Below, in pieces: positions 60,730-64,000 of a DNA stretch of 64,000 nt. Origin of the DNA: Hyphomonas sp. (GTDB taxonomy: Bacteria > Pseudomonadota > Alphaproteobacteria > Caulobacterales > Hyphomonadaceae); NCBI GenBank assembly GCA_017792365.1, contig CP051229.1, positions 2,046,001-2,110,000 of the forward strand. The letters run 5' to 3'. The position numbers were made by a program, and so were the translations under genes. How positions within the stretch are numbered: position 1 is the stretch's first letter; each line of letters opens with the position of its first letter. Below the pieces are notes generated by a model, which saw nothing but the letters and a program-made list of their open reading frames with translations, searched no databases and had not been told where the DNA came from.

Positions 60730-62006
60730 TCACTCAGTGAGATCAAACGCCATCAGCAGCGTGCGCTGACGGTCGGAGAAATTGTCGTCAGATACGATGA
60801 AGATCCGGACGCGCTGTGCATCAATCCGCTTGACGGCGATCCCCTCGAAATTGTCGACATTGTTGATCGCCGCACCGAGCTCGGCGAGCCGCCGACTCGT
60901 CGCTGCGCGAAACTCGTAGTGCGAGCGCTCATCGATCTCGCTGATAATGCGCGCCGGCAACCCGATCTGGTTGAGGCGCCGCTCGTAGACCGTCTCCGAA
61001 ACGACAATCGCATTCCCGGTCAGGCTGTCGAAGCCGCGGTGCAGGCTGAACGCGCGCACTAGGTCGCCTTCGTCGAGAAGATCCACGCCAACAAATGCCG
61101 GCGCGCCCTCCTCGACCCTCAGATCAAAACGCGGCGCAGCCTCGATCGGCCGCGCGGACAAAGGCCCCCGACCTTCCGCCAGCGTCTCCGTGCCGACAAA
61201 CACATACCAGTCATCGGTCACCCCGAGCGGCTCCGGCCCCGCATTGCTCGTGACCACCAACCCTGCAGCGCTGAACGCCTCGCTCATCGCGCCGCCCATG
61301 CCGTCACGCACGATCGCGGCGCCGCGCGCATCAGCGCCGCACGCGCCGATGTCGAACGCCAGGATGCGATGATCGCGCTCGAACGAAACCAGCGCGATGC
61401 CGTCGTGAAACGCCAGCCCCTCCGCATCGCCTTCCGCCTTGCCGCGCAAAACCGAGCCCTGCTCGTCTTGCATGCCGGCGATGCGCGCACTGACGGCGTG
61501 AGGCCATCGCTGTCCAGATCGATCCAGACAAAATCGCCCTGATCCGAGATCGAGAGCAAACCGCCATCCGGCAGCACGTCCAGCCCGGACAATCCCCCGA
61601 AGCGGGCGTCGCTGCTTTCCAGATGGAAGCCCCCGGCATAGCTCAGGCGACCAGCCGTCTCGCGTCGCATGCCAAGGCGACCAAGCGTGATCGGGCGAGC
61701 GGACAACGAGATCACCTCACCCGCAGCATCACTCGCGCCGCCAGGACAGGACGCTGCGCGCAGCCTCCCAAGATAGGCTGCGAAGTCTCCCGTTGAGCCC
61801 GCAGGTCTCGGCGGCGCTTCAGCGTCGCGACTGTCAGGCGCCACGCCCTCCGCGACAGCGACCGGTGCTCGCTCACCCGCAAGCGCCGCAGGCGCGTCAG
61901 CCCCGGCGATCGTGATTGGCGCCGGCGCCGCGCGCGTTGCGCACCCCGCAGCAAGCGCGGCCATCCCGCAAACCAGCCCCAACCGGATCCGGCTAGCGGA
62001 CGCCAC
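60730..62006 (-). pseudogene. phytase-like esterase lipoprotein, frameshifted
   Basis: The first frame has a lipoprotein signal (CGMAALAAGC) and FGGLSGLDVLPDGGLLSISD; the second has GDAEGLAFHDGIALVSFERD and the C-terminal NVDNFEGIAVKRID. Together they match the esterase-like activity of phytase family (beta-propeller, periplasmic). The frame breaks near 61490-61500 just after DLDSDGLT; one added base restores 425 residues. Its start overlaps the cobT stop by 14 bp. Confidence 0.82.
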
Positions 62007-63975
62007 GCTTGACCTCGGCGAATGAAGTTCTGCGCACGGCGCGTCCCGGATCGATGCTCGCCGCCAGCCCCATCGCCCGCCCCGGCGTCGACAATTCGCG
62101 GCTGGGCCCGCGAGACGTCGTCTTGCCTTTCGGCGCCCCGTCGGTCTCTTCCTCGAACAGCTCGGCCAGCTTGTCGGTCATCGCCCCGCCCAGCTGTTCA
62201 GCATCGACGATCGTGACGGCGCGCCGGTACCAGCGGGTCACGTCGTGCCCGATCCCGATCGCCAGCAATTCCACCGGAGACTTGTTTTCCAGATGCGCGA
62301 TCACCTCGCGCAGGTGCCGCTCCAGCGGATTGCCGACGTTCACCGACAGCGTCGAATCATCAACCGGCGCCCCGTCCGAAATCACCATCAGGATCTTGCG
62401 ATGCTCGGGCCGCGCCATCAGCCGGTCGTGCGCCCACAAGAGCGCCTCGCCGTCGATATTCTCCTTCAGCAGACCTTCCCGCATCATCAGCCCGAGGTTA
62501 CGCCGCGTCCGCCGCCACGGGGCGTCGGCGCTCTTGTAAATGATGTGCCGAAGATCGTTCAGCCGGCCCGGGCTGGTCGGTTTGTCCATCCGCAGCCAGT
62601 CCTCCCGCGAACGGCCGCCCTTCCACGCCTGCGTCGTAAAGCCGAGAATCTCGACCTTGACGCCGCAGCGCTCCAGCGTCCGGGCGAGGATATCCGCACA
62701 TAAGGCCGCCACCATGATCGGACGGCCGCGCATCGAACCGGAATTGTCCAGCAGCAGCGTCACCACCGTATCCCGGAACTTGCTCTCATCTTCCTGCTTG
62801 AAGGACAGGGGCGCGGTCGGATCGACGATGACGCGGGTCAGGCGCGCCGTATCAAGAACGCCTTCTTCAAGATCGAACATCCAGCTGCGGTTCTGCTGCG
62901 CCATCAATCGCCGCTGCAGCCGGTTGGCCAGACGCGAAACGGCTCCCTGCAATCCCTGCAGCTGCGCATCGAGATAGGCGCGCAGTCGGCTCAGCTCTTC
63001 GGGATCGCACAGCTGCTCAGCGAGCGACACCTCGTCATGAACCGTCGTGAAGACCTTGTAGTCCGACTTGAAGTCATCGCTGTCGCGGAAGTTCGGACGC
63101 ACTGGCGTTGCAGGCTCGTCATCCTCCGCGACATCGTCCACCTCCATGTCGGCGTCCGCATCGGCAGACACCTGCACTTCGGTTTCCTCGCCAGCTTCCG
63201 ACTCGTCCGCCTCCCCCGCTTCGGATTGCGACTCGCCTTCGGACTGTTCGCCCTCTTCAGGATTGTCCTCACCGTCCGCGGCCGCTTCGGTCTCTTCCTC
63301 GGCGTCTTCGCTTTCGTCCGACTGGCCTTCCTCCTCGCCCTGCGGCTCATCGCCCAGATCCAGATCGCGCAACAGGTCATGCACGATCTCGGCGAATGCA
63401 CCCTGGTCGCGCATCTCACCCGCCAGTTTTGACAATGTGGCGCCCGCGCGCTTCTCGATCTCCCGACGCCAGGGCGCAGCCGCAGCCTCCGCGGAGCGGG
63501 GCAGTGCGCGGTCGCTCAGCCGCTCCCGCAGGAGAAACTCGACCGCGTCCGCCATCGGGGCGCGGGAAGACATGTCCTTGCGTCCATACCCGGCGTCAGC
63601 GCAGCGCTTCTCCAGCGCCGCATCGAGATTCTCCGCAACCCCGTCCATCGCCTTGGCGCCGATCGATTCAATCCGCGCCCGTTCGGCCGCCTCGAACAGC
63701 ACCCGCGCATCCTCGCGTCGCGGCGACTGGCTGGCATGCGCCCGGGCGTCATGATGCGCGACCCTCAGCGCCAGCGCATCGGCCTCGCCCCGCGACAGCC
63801 TCACGGCGTCCGCCGCCAGCGTCCGGTTCGGCGTGGTGAGCGTCAGCACATCGCCGCGCGCCACGCCGCCATCGAGCGAGAACTCGACGCTGACTTCGTC
63901 CCGCCCGGCGAGCGCCCGCGTCGCCGACGCCAGCGCATTCTTGAATGTCTCGAGTGAATCGGAACTCTTGCTCAT
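61993..63975 (-). CDS. cobT: aerobic cobaltochelatase subunit CobT
   Basis: CobT with CobS and CobN inserts cobalt into hydrogenobyrinate a,c-diamide in aerobic B12 synthesis. The protein (about 660 residues) has an N-terminal helical domain, a very acidic linker (residues about 215-290, long Glu/Asp/Ser runs), and a C-terminal von Willebrand A domain with the MIDAS motif [12 protein letters not shown] and [11 protein letters not shown]. cobS is expected upstream outside the window. The ATG at 63975 is preferred to a GTG one codon earlier. Confidence 0.95.
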   Translation of the reverse strand: MSKSSDSLETFKNALASATRALAGRDEVSVEFSLDGGVARGDVLTLTTPNRTLAADAVRLSRGEADALALRVAHHDARAHASQSPRREDARVLFEAAERARIESIGAKAMDGVAENLDAALEKRCADAGYGRKDMSSRAPMADAVEFLLRERLSDRALPRSAEAAAAPWRREIEKRAGATLSKLAGEMRDQGAFAEIVHDLLRDLDLGDEPQGEEEGQSDESEDAEEETEAAADGEDNPEEGEQSEGESQSEAGEADESEAGEETEVQVSADADADMEVDDVAEDDEPATPVRPNFRDSDDFKSDYKVFTTVHDEVSLAEQLCDPEELSRLRAYLDAQLQGLQGAVSRLANRLQRRLMAQQNRSWMFDLEEGVLDTARLTRVIVDPTAPLSFKQEDESKFRDTVVTLLLDNSGSMRGRPIMVAALCADILARTLERCGVKVEILGFTTQAWKGGRSREDWLRMDKPTSPGRLNDLRHIIYKSADAPWRRTRRNLGLMMREGLLKENIDGEALLWAHDRLMARPEHRKILMVISDGAPVDDSTLSVNVGNPLERHLREVIAHLENKSPVELLAIGIGHDVTRWYRRAVTIVDAEQLGGAMTDKLAELFEEETDGAPKGKTTSRGPSRELSTPGRAMGLAASIDPGRAVRRTSFAEVKRGVR

Positions 63976-64000
63976 CACCGATGCTTGTAAGGCGTCACAG

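Overview
The window is about 64 kb of GC-rich, densely packed bacterial chromosome. The content points to an aerobic alphaproteobacterium, probably marine or salt-exposed. It holds an ectoine operon with its MarR-type regulator, an aerobic-type cobaltochelatase subunit (CobT), intracellular PHA depolymerase, the periplasmic methionine sulfoxide repair pair MsrPQ, and a serC leader resembling the alphaproteobacterial serC RNA motif. Many lipoproteins and short palindromic intergenic repeats also fit. A Hyphomonadaceae/Caulobacterales-like or Parvularcula-like lineage is my guess, not a demonstrated assignment. No rRNA, CRISPR array, insertion sequence or prophage was seen. One tRNA gene (Ala, CGC anticodon) is present. 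Layout. 0-9 kb: end of a two-gene TPP-dependent decarboxylase; the ectABC operon with a sodium:solute symporter behind it and ectR divergent; an acyl-CoA dehydrogenase beside an SDR-fold protein with a halohydrin-dehalogenase-type catalytic triad; a DegP/DegQ protease. 9-19.6 kb: thymidine kinase, TipAS-type MerR regulator, secreted caspase-like protein, the serine operon serC-GNAT-serA with its leader RNA, CsbD, truncated haemoglobin, PhzF, ThiD and a MATE transporter. 19.6-30 kb: Tat-exported dienelactone hydrolase, glutathione transferase, two DUF421 proteins, a broken ABC ATPase, small hypotheticals, a gene-free stretch with a strongly foldable candidate small RNA, SGNH hydrolase and photolyase. 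30-46 kb: PACE efflux protein, general stress protein, YegP, thioesterase, frameshifted leuC, zincin-like protein, 3D-domain protein, PHA depolymerase, acidic beta-barrel protein. 46-54 kb: msrPQ, folD overlapping an HNH nuclease gene, YggT, tRNA-Ala, PCD and two-component receivers. 54-64 kb: a DprE1/DprE2-like pair followed by UDP-glucose dehydrogenase, PurU, two paralogous small secreted proteins on either side of a MarR regulator, a phytase-like esterase and cobT. Working together: ectABC (compatible solute), CsbD, YegP, MsrPQ, photolyase, DegP and the general stress protein form an osmotic, oxidative and envelope stress background. The serine operon, FolD and PurU share one-carbon metabolism. 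DprE1/E2 and Ugd suggest surface-glycan sugar precursors. Quality note: five conserved genes (symporter, ABC ATPase, leuC, DUF3089 protein, phytase-like esterase) are each broken by what looks like exactly one missing base. Restoring that base gives family-length proteins every time. Uncorrected sequencing error is the likeliest cause, so I list them as disrupted genes and do not claim loss of function.
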